Both the position numbers and the translations under genes were made by a program. The notes below the pieces were generated by a model. The model made no database searches and had not been told where the DNA came from. It saw only the letters and a program-made list of their open reading frames with translations. A stretch of DNA of 64,000 bases, from positions 803,510 through 867,509 of the forward strand of contig NZ_JAAOYV010000002.1 in NCBI RefSeq assembly GCF_011759585.1, written 5' to 3'. This stretch comes from Frigoribacterium endophyticum. GTDB taxonomy: Bacteria; Actinomycetota; Actinomycetes; Actinomycetales; Microbacteriaceae. Shown here one piece after another: positions 43,577 to 54,254 of the stretch (positions are counted from its first letter, which is position 1; every line of letters begins with the position of its first letter).

Positions 43577-44404
43577 TCAGGCGGCGACGTCGGCGGCCAG
43601 TCGCGCCTCCTCCGCCTCGTCGATCTCGCGCTCGAACGCGTCACGGACGAGGCGGAACCAGAGGAAGACGGCGAAGCCGGCGAACACGACCCACTCGATC
43701 GCGTAGAAGACGTTCAGCCAGTTCAGCGACACGTCGTCGACCGGCGCCGGGGAGTAGATGGCGTCGAGGCCGCCCCACGGCTCGGAGGCCACGACGTAGC
43801 CGGCGTAGACGTCGCCGCTGAAGTCGGACCACTCGTTGACGAGCGCCGCGACCGAGACGACCGTCTCACGGCCGTCCTGGTAGGCGCCGTCGGAGGGCGC
43901 GTCGCTCGGCGAGTACCGGCCGACCAGCGACACGTCGGAGCCGACCGGCACGGCGGCCTCGGCCGCGACGGCCTCGTCTTCGGTGGGGGCCCAGCCGACC
44001 GCGACGGCCACGGAGGCGCCGTCGGAGTCGTCGACCAGGCGGCCGATCAGCCACCAGCCCCGGTCGCCGTCGTTGACGCGGTCGCTGACGACGCGGAAGT
44101 CGTCGGCGTCGAACTGGCCGGCGACGCTGACCATCTGACCGCCGACGCGGTCGAAGAACGGGGACTGCGGCTCGACGGTGTCGGAGAGCACCTTGACGGT
44201 CTCGGTCTCGGGATTGACGACCTTGCCGCTCTCGATGCTGCGCTCGATCTGCCAGTGGCCCAGCCAGGCGAAGATGCCCGCGATGACGAGGGCGAGCGCG
44301 AGCATGGCGATCCAGCGCGGCCGACGGGCCACCTGCCACATCGAGTCGGGGAGGTCGGAGCCGTCGGGAGCGCTCGTGACGGGATGGACCTCGAGGCGAC
44401 TCAC
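43577..44404 (-). CDS. SURF1 family cytochrome oxidase assembly protein
   Basis: About 275 aa with the SURF1 layout: an N-terminal membrane helix (RPRWIAMLALALVIAGIFAW, about residues 26-48) with LGHWQIERS, a periplasm-facing domain with DRGWWLIGRLV and VAVGWAPTEDEA, and a C-terminal membrane helix preceded by SLNWLNVFYAIEWVVFAGFA. It is expected to assist haem insertion into the aa3-type oxidase. The GTG at 44404 is chosen because TACGAT lies 7 nt upstream; an ATG at 44413 would lie within that element. The gene lies 88 bp upstream of DUF3817-guaA. Confidence 0.85.
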   Translation of the reverse strand: MSRLEVHPVTSAPDGSDLPDSMWQVARRPRWIAMLALALVIAGIFAWLGHWQIERSIESGKVVNPETETVKVLSDTVEPQSPFFDRVGGQMVSVAGQFDADDFRVVSDRVNDGDRGWWLIGRLVDDSDGASVAVAVGWAPTEDEAVAAEAAVPVGSDVSLVGRYSPSDAPSDGAYQDGRETVVSVAALVNEWSDFSGDVYAGYVVASEPWGGLDAIYSPAPVDDVSLNWLNVFYAIEWVVFAGFAVFLWFRLVRDAFEREIDEAEEARLAADVAA

Positions 44405-44411
44405 GAGGGTC

Positions 44412-44417
44412 ATCGTA
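44412..44417 (-). promoter_or_regulatory. Leaderless -10 element of the SURF1 gene
   Basis: Minus-strand TACGAT, 7 nt, GTG at 44404. The nearby ATG overlaps this hexamer and is therefore an unlikely start. Confidence 0.5.
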
Positions 44418-44497
44418 CCGTCGGCCCCCGACGGTCCCGCTGTGCGTCCGCTGCGCTCAGCCCGGCGCTCCGCGTCGGCCAGCACCCCTCATGACGC

Positions 44498-46081
44498 TCA
44501 GTACTCGGGGTCGCGCTGCCGCGTCGCCCGCTGGTCGGACTGCTGCCCGGCCTGCTCGGCCCACATCGCCCGCTCGGCCGCGCTCATGCCGTCGACCTCC
44601 GAGTCGTCGTCGAGGTCGCCGTCCGGGTCGCCGTCGCCGCCGGCGGCGCCGGTCGGCGAGGTCGCCACGTCGAGCTCGTCCACGACCGGCCGTGCGTGGT
44701 CGAGCTCGTCGACCACCACGGTCCGTCGACGGCGGGGCACGGGCGGGTCGTCGAGGTCGGGGTCGTCGAACAGGCCGGAGTCGGGGTCGGGGTCGCGAGC
44801 GATCGTGTCGGCGGGCTCCTCGCCGGCGAGCGCCGCCTCCATCAGGGCGATCTCGTCGGCGTGACGCCCCTCGCGCTGCTGGCGCCGCGCCTCCGCCGCG
44901 GCCTTCTCCGCCCGGTGACGCGACCGGAACAGCACGGCGCCGATGCGCTCGGAGTTGGCGGCGAGCAGAGGGCCGATCACGGCCATGATCAGCACGTAGA
45001 GGCCCGCGAAGGGCTGCAGCAGCGGGTTCAGCCCGGCGCCCGCCGACAGCGTCGCGAGGATGAGCGCGAACTCGCCGCGGTTCTGCAGGATGAACGAGGT
45101 GTTCAGCCCCGCCTGCGGCCCGAGCTTGTTGAGCCACGCGACGAACTGGCCCGCGACCAGGTTCAGGCCGATCGTGATGCCGACGGCCGCGGCCACCGGG
45201 CCGAGCACGCTCGGGAAGAGCGACGGGTCGAGACCGAGCCCGAAGTTGAGGAAGAAGAAGGCGCCGAAGACGTCGCGCATCGGCAGCGCGAACTGCTCGA
45301 CCCGGTTGCGGTACTTGGTCGCCCCGATGATCAGGCCGATGAGGAAGGCCCCGATCGCGTCGGTGACGCCCAGCACCTCGCCGAGGCCCGCGAAGAGCAC
45401 GGCGAGCCCGAAGAAGAGCACGGTGAACAGCTCGTCGTCGCGGGTGCGCATCAGCTTCGACACGACGCGGCCGCCCCAGCGCGCGACGCTGAACATCACC
45501 ACGAGGAAGACGAAGGCGATGCCGAGCTTGAGGATGACGGGGCCGGGGTCGGTCTCGCCGCTCAGCACGACGGAGACGATGGCGAGGTAGATCGCGATGA
45601 AGATGTCCTCGACGACGGTGACGCCGAGGATCATCGGCGTCTCGCGGTTCGCCAGGCGGTTCAGCTCGATGAGCAGCTTCGTGACGATCGCGCTCGACGA
45701 CGTCGCGGTCATGCCCGCGACGATCAGGGCCTCGCGGGTGCCCCAGCCGAGCATGAAGCCGAAGGCCAGGCCGACGCCCATGTTGACGGCGATGTAGGTG
45801 CCGCCGGAGACGATCAGCCTGCCCGCGTTCGAGAAGAACTCGTCTTGATCGAACTCGAGGCCCAGGTTGAACAGCAGCAGGATCAGGCCGAAGATCGCGA
45901 TCAGCTCGATGCTGTGCGCGTCGAAGCTGAGCGGGAACCAGCCCGTGTTCGTGCTCGCCAGCAGCCCGACGAGCATGTAGATCGGGATCGACGGCAGGCC
46001 GATCAGCTTGCCGAGCCGCCCGAGCACGTAGGCGAGCAGGAGGAGGATGCCGAGGACGATCAGCTCTTCACCCAGGTGCAC
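44498..46081 (-). CDS. CPA2 cation:proton antiporter (KhtU-like)
   Basis: A 527-aa protein. Residues 1-385 carry about 12 membrane segments of the Na+/H+ exchanger fold, including LLLFNLGLEFDQDEFF, MTATSSSAIVTKLLIEL, VVEDIFIAIYLAIVS and FILQNRGEFALILATLS. The C-terminal 140 residues are hydrophilic, Asp/Glu/Arg-rich and probably disordered (DPDPDSGLFDDPDLDD). The GTG lies 6 bp after the stop of the TrkA-C protein, making a KhtT-KhtU-type pair for K+/H+ (or NH4+/H+) antiport under alkaline or methylglyoxal stress. Confidence 0.86.
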   Translation of the reverse strand: MHLGEELIVLGILLLLAYVLGRLGKLIGLPSIPIYMLVGLLASTNTGWFPLSFDAHSIELIAIFGLILLLFNLGLEFDQDEFFSNAGRLIVSGGTYIAVNMGVGLAFGFMLGWGTREALIVAGMTATSSSAIVTKLLIELNRLANRETPMILGVTVVEDIFIAIYLAIVSVVLSGETDPGPVILKLGIAFVFLVVMFSVARWGGRVVSKLMRTRDDELFTVLFFGLAVLFAGLGEVLGVTDAIGAFLIGLIIGATKYRNRVEQFALPMRDVFGAFFFLNFGLGLDPSLFPSVLGPVAAAVGITIGLNLVAGQFVAWLNKLGPQAGLNTSFILQNRGEFALILATLSAGAGLNPLLQPFAGLYVLIMAVIGPLLAANSERIGAVLFRSRHRAEKAAAEARRQQREGRHADEIALMEAALAGEEPADTIARDPDPDSGLFDDPDLDDPPVPRRRRTVVVDELDHARPVVDELDVATSPTGAAGGDGDPDGDLDDDSEVDGMSAAERAMWAEQAGQQSDQRATRQRDPEY

Positions 46082-46087
46082 CGGCGA

Positions 46088-46618
46088 TCAGCTCCCGGGC
46101 GGCGAGTCGACCGGGGCGCGGTGCCCGAACGTGCCCGTGCGGTACCAGGAGAAGGCCTTGGCGACCTTCTCCGGCGACCCGGCTACGACGAGCGTGTCGC
46201 CCGGGAACACCTTGAAGTCGCCCGACGGAGCGGGGTTCGCGGCGTCGCCGCGGACGACGGCCACGACCGTGAGGCCCACGACGCCCTTGGCGCCGAGGTC
46301 GCCGAGCGGCTGCCCGGCGATGTGGTCGTCGTAGTCGACGGTGAACCAGTCGATGCTGAGGCCGGGGATCTGGTCGAGCGCGGAGAGCGACTCGGTGATG
46401 CGCGTGCCGCCGAGCAGCTCGGCGAGGGTGTGCGCCTCGTCTTCGCTGAGGCGCAGGGAGACCTTCGTGACGTCGGCCCCGTCGGCGTCGTCGCTGAAGG
46501 TGATCAGGTCGCTGTGGCCCGAGCGGTGCGTGATGACGCCGCACTTGCCGCCGTCGTCGGTGATGAAGGTGTGCAGCACACCCACGCCGGGGAGCTTGAC
46601 TCGACGCACGTCAACCAT
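46088..46618 (-). CDS. TrkA-C domain antiporter regulatory subunit (KhtT-like)
   Basis: A 176-aa soluble protein. The N-terminal roughly 85 residues (VKLPGVGVLHTFITDDGGK, ITHRSGHSDLITF) match the KhtT/PH-like N-domain. Residues 90-165 are an RCK_C/TrkA-C domain (HIAGQPLGDLGAKGVVGLTV, FPGDTLVVAGSPEKVAKAF) that binds regulatory ligands. It immediately precedes the antiporter gene. GGAG lies about 8 nt upstream of the ATG; a TAGGCT is found about 38 bp upstream, giving a conventional leader. Confidence 0.87.
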   Translation of the reverse strand: MVDVRRVKLPGVGVLHTFITDDGGKCGVITHRSGHSDLITFSDDADGADVTKVSLRLSEDEAHTLAELLGGTRITESLSALDQIPGLSIDWFTVDYDDHIAGQPLGDLGAKGVVGLTVVAVVRGDAANPAPSGDFKVFPGDTLVVAGSPEKVAKAFSWYRTGTFGHRAPVDSPPGS

Positions 46619-46760
46619 GGTTGGTCTCCAGGAGGATCGGGGGCAGTCGTCTCAGCCTAGCGGCGGGCTCCGTCGCGCTGGCCGGGCTGCTCATGGTGGG
46701 CACAACAGGGCCCCGGGCCCCGGTGTTCCCGCCTCGTGGCCGCGTTCTCGGCGGGCGGAC

Positions 46761-46807
46761 CTGCGGGAGGCGCGGTGCCCGCCCCACGGGCACCGCGCCT
46801 CCTGCAG
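46761..46807. repeat. Dispersed hairpin element, family F, copy 1
   Basis: 21-bp arms CTGCGGGAGGCGCGGTGCCC(G) and complement with one mismatch, around CCCCA. It lies 35 bp downstream of the glpD stop and may end its transcript. Related copies occur at 56287, 56533 and 56680. Confidence 0.9.
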
Positions 46808-46841
46808 CTTGGTCGCGTCGCGACCCCGCCTCGTCTTGGGC

Positions 46842-48704
46842 TCAGCCCTCGCGGCCTCCCGGCTCGCTGGCGCGCGCCGGCTCGTCGGCGGGCGTGCCGG
46901 CCGGCTCCGCCACCGTCTCGCCCGGCTTCGGCGCGCCGCCCTGGTCGGCGCCCGGCACCTTCATGTCGTCCTCGTCGAAGCCGAACGTGATGTCGGGCGC
47001 CTCGAGGCGCACGCGGTCGGCGGAGGCGTCGTCGGGCTCGAGCTGGCTGGCCCGCTCGGCGGCGACGCGCTTGAGGTAGTTGCCGACCTCCTCCTCCGTC
47101 TCGGAGTCGGACCAGCCGTGCACCTCGGCCATGAGGCGGGCGGCCACGGGCGCGGCGGACTCGCCGCGGTCCCACGCCTCGATCGAGATGCGGGTACGAC
47201 GGGCCAGGACGTCCTCGAGGTGCAGGGCGCTCTCGTGGCTGGCCGCGTAGACGACCTCCGCGGCGATGTAGTCGTCGGCGCCGGGCAGCGGCTCGGCGAG
47301 CTCGGGCCGCTCGCGGATGAGGTCGAGCAGCTCGTCGGTGAGCGTGCCGTAGCGGTTCAGCAGGTGCTCGATGCGGACCTTGTGCACGCCGAACGCCTTC
47401 GCGATCTTGCCGCGCTTGTTCCAGGCCGCGTGGTAGCCCTCGGCGCCGAGCAGCGGGATCTCCATCGTCGTGCTCTCGGGGATGCGACCGTCGAGGGCGG
47501 CGACGGCCTCGTCGATGGCGTCCTCCGCCATGACGCGGTAGGTCGTCCACTTGCCGCCGGCGACGACGACGAGGCCGGGCACGGTGTGCGCCACGATGTG
47601 CTCGCGCGACAGCTTCGAGGTCTGGTCGGACTCGCCGGCCAGCAGCGGCCGGAGCCCGGCGTAGACGCCCTCGACGTCGTCGCGCGTCAGCGGTACGGCC
47701 ATGACGCGGTTGACGTGCTCGAGGATGTAGTCGATGTCGGCGGCCGTCGCGGCGGGGTGCGCCTTGTCGAGGTCCCAGTCGGTGTCGGTCGTGCCGACGA
47801 GCCAGTGACGGCCCCACGGGATGACGAACAGGACGCTCTTCTCGGTGCGGAAGATCATGCCCATGTCGGAGTGGATCCGGTCGCGGGGCACCACGAGGTG
47901 CACGCCCTTGGAGGCCCGCACCTTGAACTGGCCGCGCTCCCCCACCATCGCCTGCGTGTCGTCCGTCCAGACGCCGGTCGCGTTGACGACCTGCTTGGCG
48001 CGGATCTCGAAGTGCTCGCCGGTCTGGTAGTCGTGGGCCTTCACCCCGACGACGCGCTCGCCGACCTTCACGAAGCCCTCGACGCGCACGCGGCTGGCCG
48101 CGTGGGCGCCGTAGCTCGACGCGGTGCGGACGAGCGACGAGACGTAGCGCGCGTCGTCGACCTGGGCGTCGTAGTAGGTCAGGCCGCCGACGACGGCGTC
48201 CTTCGAGAGGCTCGGTATCGCGCGCAGCACCTGGGTCTTGCTGAGGTGCCGGTGGTGGGGCACCCCGGGCGGGCGACCGCCCGTCCAGCTGAAGATGTCG
48301 TAGAGGGCCATGCCGGCGCCGATGTAGAAGCGCTCGTAGACGGGCTTGCTCAGCGGGTAGAGGAAGCGCACGGGCTTGACGAGGTGCGGGGCGAGCCGCT
48401 GCAGCAGCAGGCCGCGCTCGATGAGCGCCTCGCGCACGAGGCGGAAGTTGAGCTGCTCGAGGTAGCGGATGCCGCCGTGCACGAGCTTCGACGACCGGCT
48501 CGACGTGCCGGAGCCCCAGTCTCGTGCCTCGACGATGCCCACGCTGAGGCCGCGGGTCACGGCGTCGAGGGCGGAGCCCGCCCCGACGATGCCACCCCCG
48601 ATCACGAGGATGTCCAGCTCTTTCTCCTTGAGCGCCTCGATGGCGTCGGCCCGTTCCTCCGGACCGAGCTTCGAGGAGAGGGATGCGGACGCGGTCGTAG
48701 CCAT
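46842..48704 (-). CDS. glpD: Glycerol-3-phosphate dehydrogenase/oxidase
   Basis: An FAD enzyme oxidising glycerol-3-phosphate to DHAP and passing electrons to quinone; 620 aa. The dinucleotide-binding motif is DILVIGGGIVGAGSALDAVT (about residue 34), then DWGSGTSSRSSKLVHGGIRY, VVNATGVWTDD, and the C-terminal DAO_C-type helical domain to about residue 560. The last 50 residues are Pro/Glu-rich. GGAGG lies 6-7 nt before the ATG. A nested inverted repeat sits just upstream (48718-48763), a possible operator. Confidence 0.94.
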   Translation of the reverse strand: MATTASASLSSKLGPEERADAIEALKEKELDILVIGGGIVGAGSALDAVTRGLSVGIVEARDWGSGTSSRSSKLVHGGIRYLEQLNFRLVREALIERGLLLQRLAPHLVKPVRFLYPLSKPVYERFYIGAGMALYDIFSWTGGRPPGVPHHRHLSKTQVLRAIPSLSKDAVVGGLTYYDAQVDDARYVSSLVRTASSYGAHAASRVRVEGFVKVGERVVGVKAHDYQTGEHFEIRAKQVVNATGVWTDDTQAMVGERGQFKVRASKGVHLVVPRDRIHSDMGMIFRTEKSVLFVIPWGRHWLVGTTDTDWDLDKAHPAATAADIDYILEHVNRVMAVPLTRDDVEGVYAGLRPLLAGESDQTSKLSREHIVAHTVPGLVVVAGGKWTTYRVMAEDAIDEAVAALDGRIPESTTMEIPLLGAEGYHAAWNKRGKIAKAFGVHKVRIEHLLNRYGTLTDELLDLIRERPELAEPLPGADDYIAAEVVYAASHESALHLEDVLARRTRISIEAWDRGESAAPVAARLMAEVHGWSDSETEEEVGNYLKRVAAERASQLEPDDASADRVRLEAPDITFGFDEDDMKVPGADQGGAPKPGETVAEPAGTPADEPARASEPGGREG

Positions 48705-48717
48705 GCGGGGCCTCCAT

Positions 48718-48763
48718 CGTTGGATCGGCGCGGGCCTGAGCCCGCCTCATCGCCCATCCAACG
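48718..48763. promoter_or_regulatory. Nested inverted repeat upstream of glpD
   Basis: Outer arms CGTTGGAT (48718-48725) and ATCCAACG (48756-48763) enclose an inner hairpin GCGGGC-CTGA-GCCCGC (48730-48745). It lies 14-59 bp before the glpD start and could be an operator or an mRNA leader structure. Confidence 0.5.
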
Positions 48764-48817
48764 CCCGTCAGCCTGACAACGGCGCGTGAGATCGCCCCGC
48801 TGGGGACGGATCGAGGT

Positions 48818-49939
48818 CTAGTGCGGCTGGTAGGGGGCCACGACGACCTCGCTGCGCTGGAACTCCTTGAGGTCGCTGTAGCCGGTCGTCGCCATCGCGC
48901 GACGCAGGGCGCCGACCAGGTTGGCCTGGCCGTCGACCGTGGAGGCCGGGCCGTAGAGGATCTTCTCGAGCGGGCCGACCTGGCCGACGTGCACGCGACG
49001 GCCGCGGGGCAGCTCGGGGTGGTGAGCCTCGGCGCCCCAGTGGTAGCCGCCGCCGGGCACGTCGGTGGCGCGCGCGAGGGCGGCACCGAGCATGACGGCG
49101 TCGGCGCCGCAGGCGACGGCCTTGACGATGTCGCCCGAGGTGCCGAGCCCGCCGTCGGCGATGACGTGCACGTAGCGCCCGCCCGACTCGTCGAGGTAGT
49201 CGCGGCGAGCGCCCGCGACGTCGGCGACCGCGGAGGCCATCGGAGCGTGGATGCCGAGGGAGGCGCGGGTCGTCGAGGCAGCGCCGCCCCCGAACCCGAC
49301 GAGGACGCCGGCCGCGCCCGTGCGCATGAGGTGCAGCGCTGCCGTGTACGTGGAGGCGCCTCCCACGATCACGGGGACGTCCAGCTCGTAGATGAACTCC
49401 TTGAGGTTCAGGGGCTCGGTGCTCTTCGACACGTGCTCGGCCGAGACGGTCGTGCCGCGGATGAGGAAGAGGTCGACGCCGGCGTCGACGACGGTCTGGT
49501 AGAGCTCCTGGGTGCGCTGCGGGCTGAGCGAGCCGGCGACGGTGACGCCGGCGGCGCGGATCTCGGCGATGCGCGCGGTGACGAGCTCGGGCTTGATCGG
49601 CTCGGCGTAGATCTGCTGCATGCGGGCGACGGTCTCGTCCTCCGGCAGGTCGCGGATCTCGGCGAGGACGGACTCGGGGTCGTCGTACCTCGTCCAGACG
49701 CCCTCGAGGTCGAGCACGCCGAGGCCGCCGAGCTGGCCGATGCGGATGGCCGTCTCGGGGCTGACGACGGAGTCCATCGGCGCGGCGATGATCGGCGAGT
49801 CGAACTGGAACGCGTCGATCGACCAGCTCACCGACACGTCTCGGGGGTCGCGGGTGCGCCGGCTCGGGACGATCGCGATGTCGTCGAACGCATAGGCGCG
49901 GCGCGCGCGCTTGGAGACGCCGATCTCTACCTCAGTCAC
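48818..49939 (-). CDS. guaB3: GuaB3 family IMP dehydrogenase-related protein
   Basis: 373 aa, an IMPDH/GMPR-fold barrel without CBS domains: FDDIAIVPSRRTRDP, SPIIAAPMDSVVSPETAIR, HVIADGGLGTSGDIVKAVAC, GADAVMLGAALARA. At the catalytic loop, where IMPDH has GPGSICTTR, this protein reads GGGAASTTR, with Ser in the nucleophile Cys position. Classical IMPDH chemistry is therefore doubtful. Actinobacterial GuaB3 proteins normally accompany GuaB, encoded here just upstream. The GTG has TAGGGT 6 nt upstream, so it probably has its own leaderless promoter. Confidence 0.9.
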   Translation of the reverse strand: MTEVEIGVSKRARRAYAFDDIAIVPSRRTRDPRDVSVSWSIDAFQFDSPIIAAPMDSVVSPETAIRIGQLGGLGVLDLEGVWTRYDDPESVLAEIRDLPEDETVARMQQIYAEPIKPELVTARIAEIRAAGVTVAGSLSPQRTQELYQTVVDAGVDLFLIRGTTVSAEHVSKSTEPLNLKEFIYELDVPVIVGGASTYTAALHLMRTGAAGVLVGFGGGAASTTRASLGIHAPMASAVADVAGARRDYLDESGGRYVHVIADGGLGTSGDIVKAVACGADAVMLGAALARATDVPGGGYHWGAEAHHPELPRGRRVHVGQVGPLEKILYGPASTVDGQANLVGALRRAMATTGYSDLKEFQRSEVVVAPYQPH

Positions 49940-49945
49940 CGTGCC

Positions 49946-49951
49946 ACCCTA
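49946..49951 (-). promoter_or_regulatory. Leaderless -10 element of guaB3
   Basis: Minus-strand TAGGGT, 6 nt, GTG at 49939. Confidence 0.58.
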
Positions 49952-50040
49952 CCGGGTGCCGCCCCGCGCCGAGCCCGGCGGCCCGCGGCCCGCCCCGCGG
50001 CCCGTCCCCCGCGCCCGGCCTCCGCCGCCCGGGACGACGA

Positions 50041-50098
50041 CGGGCGAGTCCGAGCCGGGCGGGCGCCCGTGGACGCCCGCTCGGGTCGAACTCGCCCG
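50041..50098 (-). terminator. Hairpin between guaB and guaB3
   Basis: 25-bp arms matching at 22 positions (left CGGGCGAGTCCGAGCCGGGC...), loop CCCGTGGA, 21 bp past the guaB stop. It separates guaB from guaB3 transcription. Confidence 0.65.
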
Positions 50099-50118
50099 GG
50101 GTCGGCGAGGGCGCCGGG

Positions 50119-51891
<1,773 letters not shown>

Positions 51892-53256
51892 GTGAAACCC
51901 GACACGACCATCGCAGGCAGAGCTCCGCTCCGCCCTGCCCTGATCGTCACCGTCCTCGCTCTGCTGCTCGGCCTCGCCGGCGCGTTCGTCTCGGTGACCC
52001 TGGCTCCCTCGGCCGCCCACGCGCAGGGCGGGGCCACGGCCTCGTGCCAGGCCGACGCGAGCACGGGCTGCATCCAGGGCAGCATCAGGGACTCCGACGG
52101 CGAGCCGGCCACCGGCGTCGTCGTCGACGTCACGGGCCCCGGCGGCTTCGAGGGCACGGCCGAGGTCGACGGCACCGGCCGCTGGGCCGTCCCCGTCACC
52201 GAGGCCGGCGAGTACGCCGTCCAGCTCGACGAGGAGTCGCTGCCCGACGGGCAGTTCCTCCGCAACGCCGAGACCGAGCGCAGCGTCGACGCGACGCTCG
52301 GCGCCAACAAGAGCGTGATCTTCCAGCTCACCCAGACCGAGGGCGAGGTCTCCGGCGCCGCCGCCTCCTCCTTCAACTGGGACCGCCTCGCGCAGCAGTT
52401 CGCGTCGGGCATCCGCCTCGGCCTGCTGCTCGCCCTCGCCGCGATCGGCCTCTCGCTGATCTACGGCACCACCGGCCTCAGCAGCTTCTCGCACGGCGAG
52501 CAGGTGACCCTCGGCGGGCTCCTCGCCTACGTCTTCGCCAACCAGCTCGGCATGAACATCTTCCTGGCCGCGACGATCACGGTGATCCTCTGTGCGGCCA
52601 CCGGGTTCATCCAGGACTGGGCGATCTGGAAGCCGCTCCGACGGCGGGGCCTCAGCCTCACCCAGCTCATGATCGTCACGATCGGTCTGTCGATCGCCCT
52701 GCAGTACGCGTTCCAGTACTTCTTCGGCGCCGCGACCGTCCGCATCCAGACGGCCAACCCGACCACGGTCACCTTCGCGGGCGTCACGCTCACGGTGCAG
52801 TCGTACGTCGCCATGGGGATCTCGGTGATCGTGCTCGTGCTCACCGGCCTCTTCCTCACGAAGACCCGCACCGGCCGCGCCACCCGCGCCGTCTCCGACA
52901 ACCCCGCCCTCGCGGCGGCGTCGGGCATCGACGTCGACCGCATCATCCGCCTCGTGTGGACGGTCGCGGCGGGCCTCGCCGGCCTCTCGGGCGTCATGCT
53001 CGGCCTCGTGCTCAACGGCGTCAACTGGATGACCGGCCTGCAGATCCTGCTGCTCATGTTCGCGGCGGTCACGCTCGGCGGGCTCGGCACCTCCTTCGGC
53101 GCCCTGGCCGGCTCGCTCATCATCGGCGTCATCGTCGAGCTGACCAACCTGGTGCTGCCGGGTGACTTCAAGTACGCCACCGCGCTGCTGATCCTGATCG
53201 TGATCCTGCTGTTCCGTCCGCAGGGCATCTTCGGTCGCGCCGAGCGGATCGGTTAA
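51892..53256 (+). CDS. livH: Branched-chain amino acid ABC transporter permease with extracytoplasmic N-domain
   Basis: 454 aa, about 150 longer than typical LivH. A signal peptide or first helix (about residues 15-42, ending SAAHAQ) is followed by a roughly 85-residue domain like carboxypeptidase-regulatory/SdrD-type beta sandwiches (CIQGSIRDSDGEPATGVVVD, GRWAVPVTEAGEYAVQLDE). The LivH permease then starts at about 165 (SGIRLGLLLALAAIGLSLIY) with SFSHGEQVTLG and the EAA-like loop ALAAASGIDVDRIIRLVW. The GTG follows AGGAGG at 5 nt. It is the first gene of livHMGF. Confidence 0.9.
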   Translation: MKPDTTIAGRAPLRPALIVTVLALLLGLAGAFVSVTLAPSAAHAQGGATASCQADASTGCIQGSIRDSDGEPATGVVVDVTGPGGFEGTAEVDGTGRWAVPVTEAGEYAVQLDEESLPDGQFLRNAETERSVDATLGANKSVIFQLTQTEGEVSGAAASSFNWDRLAQQFASGIRLGLLLALAAIGLSLIYGTTGLSSFSHGEQVTLGGLLAYVFANQLGMNIFLAATITVILCAATGFIQDWAIWKPLRRRGLSLTQLMIVTIGLSIALQYAFQYFFGAATVRIQTANPTTVTFAGVTLTVQSYVAMGISVIVLVLTGLFLTKTRTGRATRAVSDNPALAAASGIDVDRIIRLVWTVAAGLAGLSGVMLGLVLNGVNWMTGLQILLLMFAAVTLGGLGTSFGALAGSLIIGVIVELTNLVLPGDFKYATALLILIVILLFRPQGIFGRAERIG

Positions 53257-53267
53257 GGGGACAACAC

Positions 53268-54254
53268 ATGGACTACGTCATCGACCTCATCCGCCAGCTC
53301 ACCGGCGAGGCGCTCGCCCCGACCACGGCCGCGTTCGCGATCGCCGCGATCGGCCTCAACATCCACTTCGGCTTCACCGGCCTCATCAACATGGGCCAGG
53401 CGGCGTTCCTGCTGCTCGGTGCCTACGGCTTCGCGATCTCGCTGACCAGCGGCCTGCCGCTCGGGCTCGCGGTCCTGATCGGCATGGCCTGCGGCCTCGT
53501 GTTCGCGCTCATCCTCGGCGTCCCGACGCTGAAGCTGAGGGGCGACTACCTCGCCATCGTGACCATCTGCGCGGCGGAGATCATCCGCATGGTCGGCCGG
53601 TCGAGCATCCTCACCGACGTGACCGGCGGCTCGAACGGCATCACCGGCTCGTCGTACCGCGACCCCTTCACGGCGCTCTCCCCCCTGCCCGACGGGCAGA
53701 CCACCGTGCTGTGGTTCACGTACGACAACAACGGCGTCAACGGCTGGTGGATCCGCATCGTGGCCTGGGCGCTCGTCGCCCTGCTCTGCGTCATCGTCTT
53801 CCTGCTCAGCCGCAGCCCCTGGGGCCGTGTGCTCAAGGGCATCCGCGAGGACGAGGACGCCGTGCGCAGCCTCGGCAAGAACGTCTTCTCGTACAAGATG
53901 CAGGCGCTCGTCTTCGGCGGCGTGATCGGCTCGCTGGCGGGCATCATCTACGTGCTGCCCTCGTCGGTGCAGCCCGACGCCCTCGGCCGCTCGACGACGT
54001 TCTTCATCTGGACGGCGCTCCTGCTCGGCGGCGCGGCCACGGTGTTCGGCCCGGTGCTCGGCGCGATCCTGTTCTTCGTCGTCCGCCTGCTCATCCGCAC
54101 CCTGGCCGGCGACTTCATCCCCGCGAGCATCATGAGCAACCAGCAGGCCGACCAGTTCTCGTACGTGCTCGTCGGCGTCGCCCTGATGTGCCTGATCATC
54201 TTCCGACCGCAGGGAATCCTCGGCAACAAGAAGGAGCTGTCGTTCAGTGTCTGA
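53268..54254 (+). CDS. livM: Branched-chain amino acid ABC transporter permease
   Basis: A 328-aa second permease with about eight membrane segments. FGFTGLINMGQAAFLLLGAY and PTLKLRGDYLAIVTICAAEI are the LivM signatures; KGIREDEDAVRSLGKNVFSY is the cytoplasmic coupling loop contacting the ATPases. It lies 11 bp after livH and overlaps livG by 8 bp. Confidence 0.94.
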   Translation: MDYVIDLIRQLTGEALAPTTAAFAIAAIGLNIHFGFTGLINMGQAAFLLLGAYGFAISLTSGLPLGLAVLIGMACGLVFALILGVPTLKLRGDYLAIVTICAAEIIRMVGRSSILTDVTGGSNGITGSSYRDPFTALSPLPDGQTTVLWFTYDNNGVNGWWIRIVAWALVALLCVIVFLLSRSPWGRVLKGIREDEDAVRSLGKNVFSYKMQALVFGGVIGSLAGIIYVLPSSVQPDALGRSTTFFIWTALLLGGAATVFGPVLGAILFFVVRLLIRTLAGDFIPASIMSNQQADQFSYVLVGVALMCLIIFRPQGILGNKKELSFSV

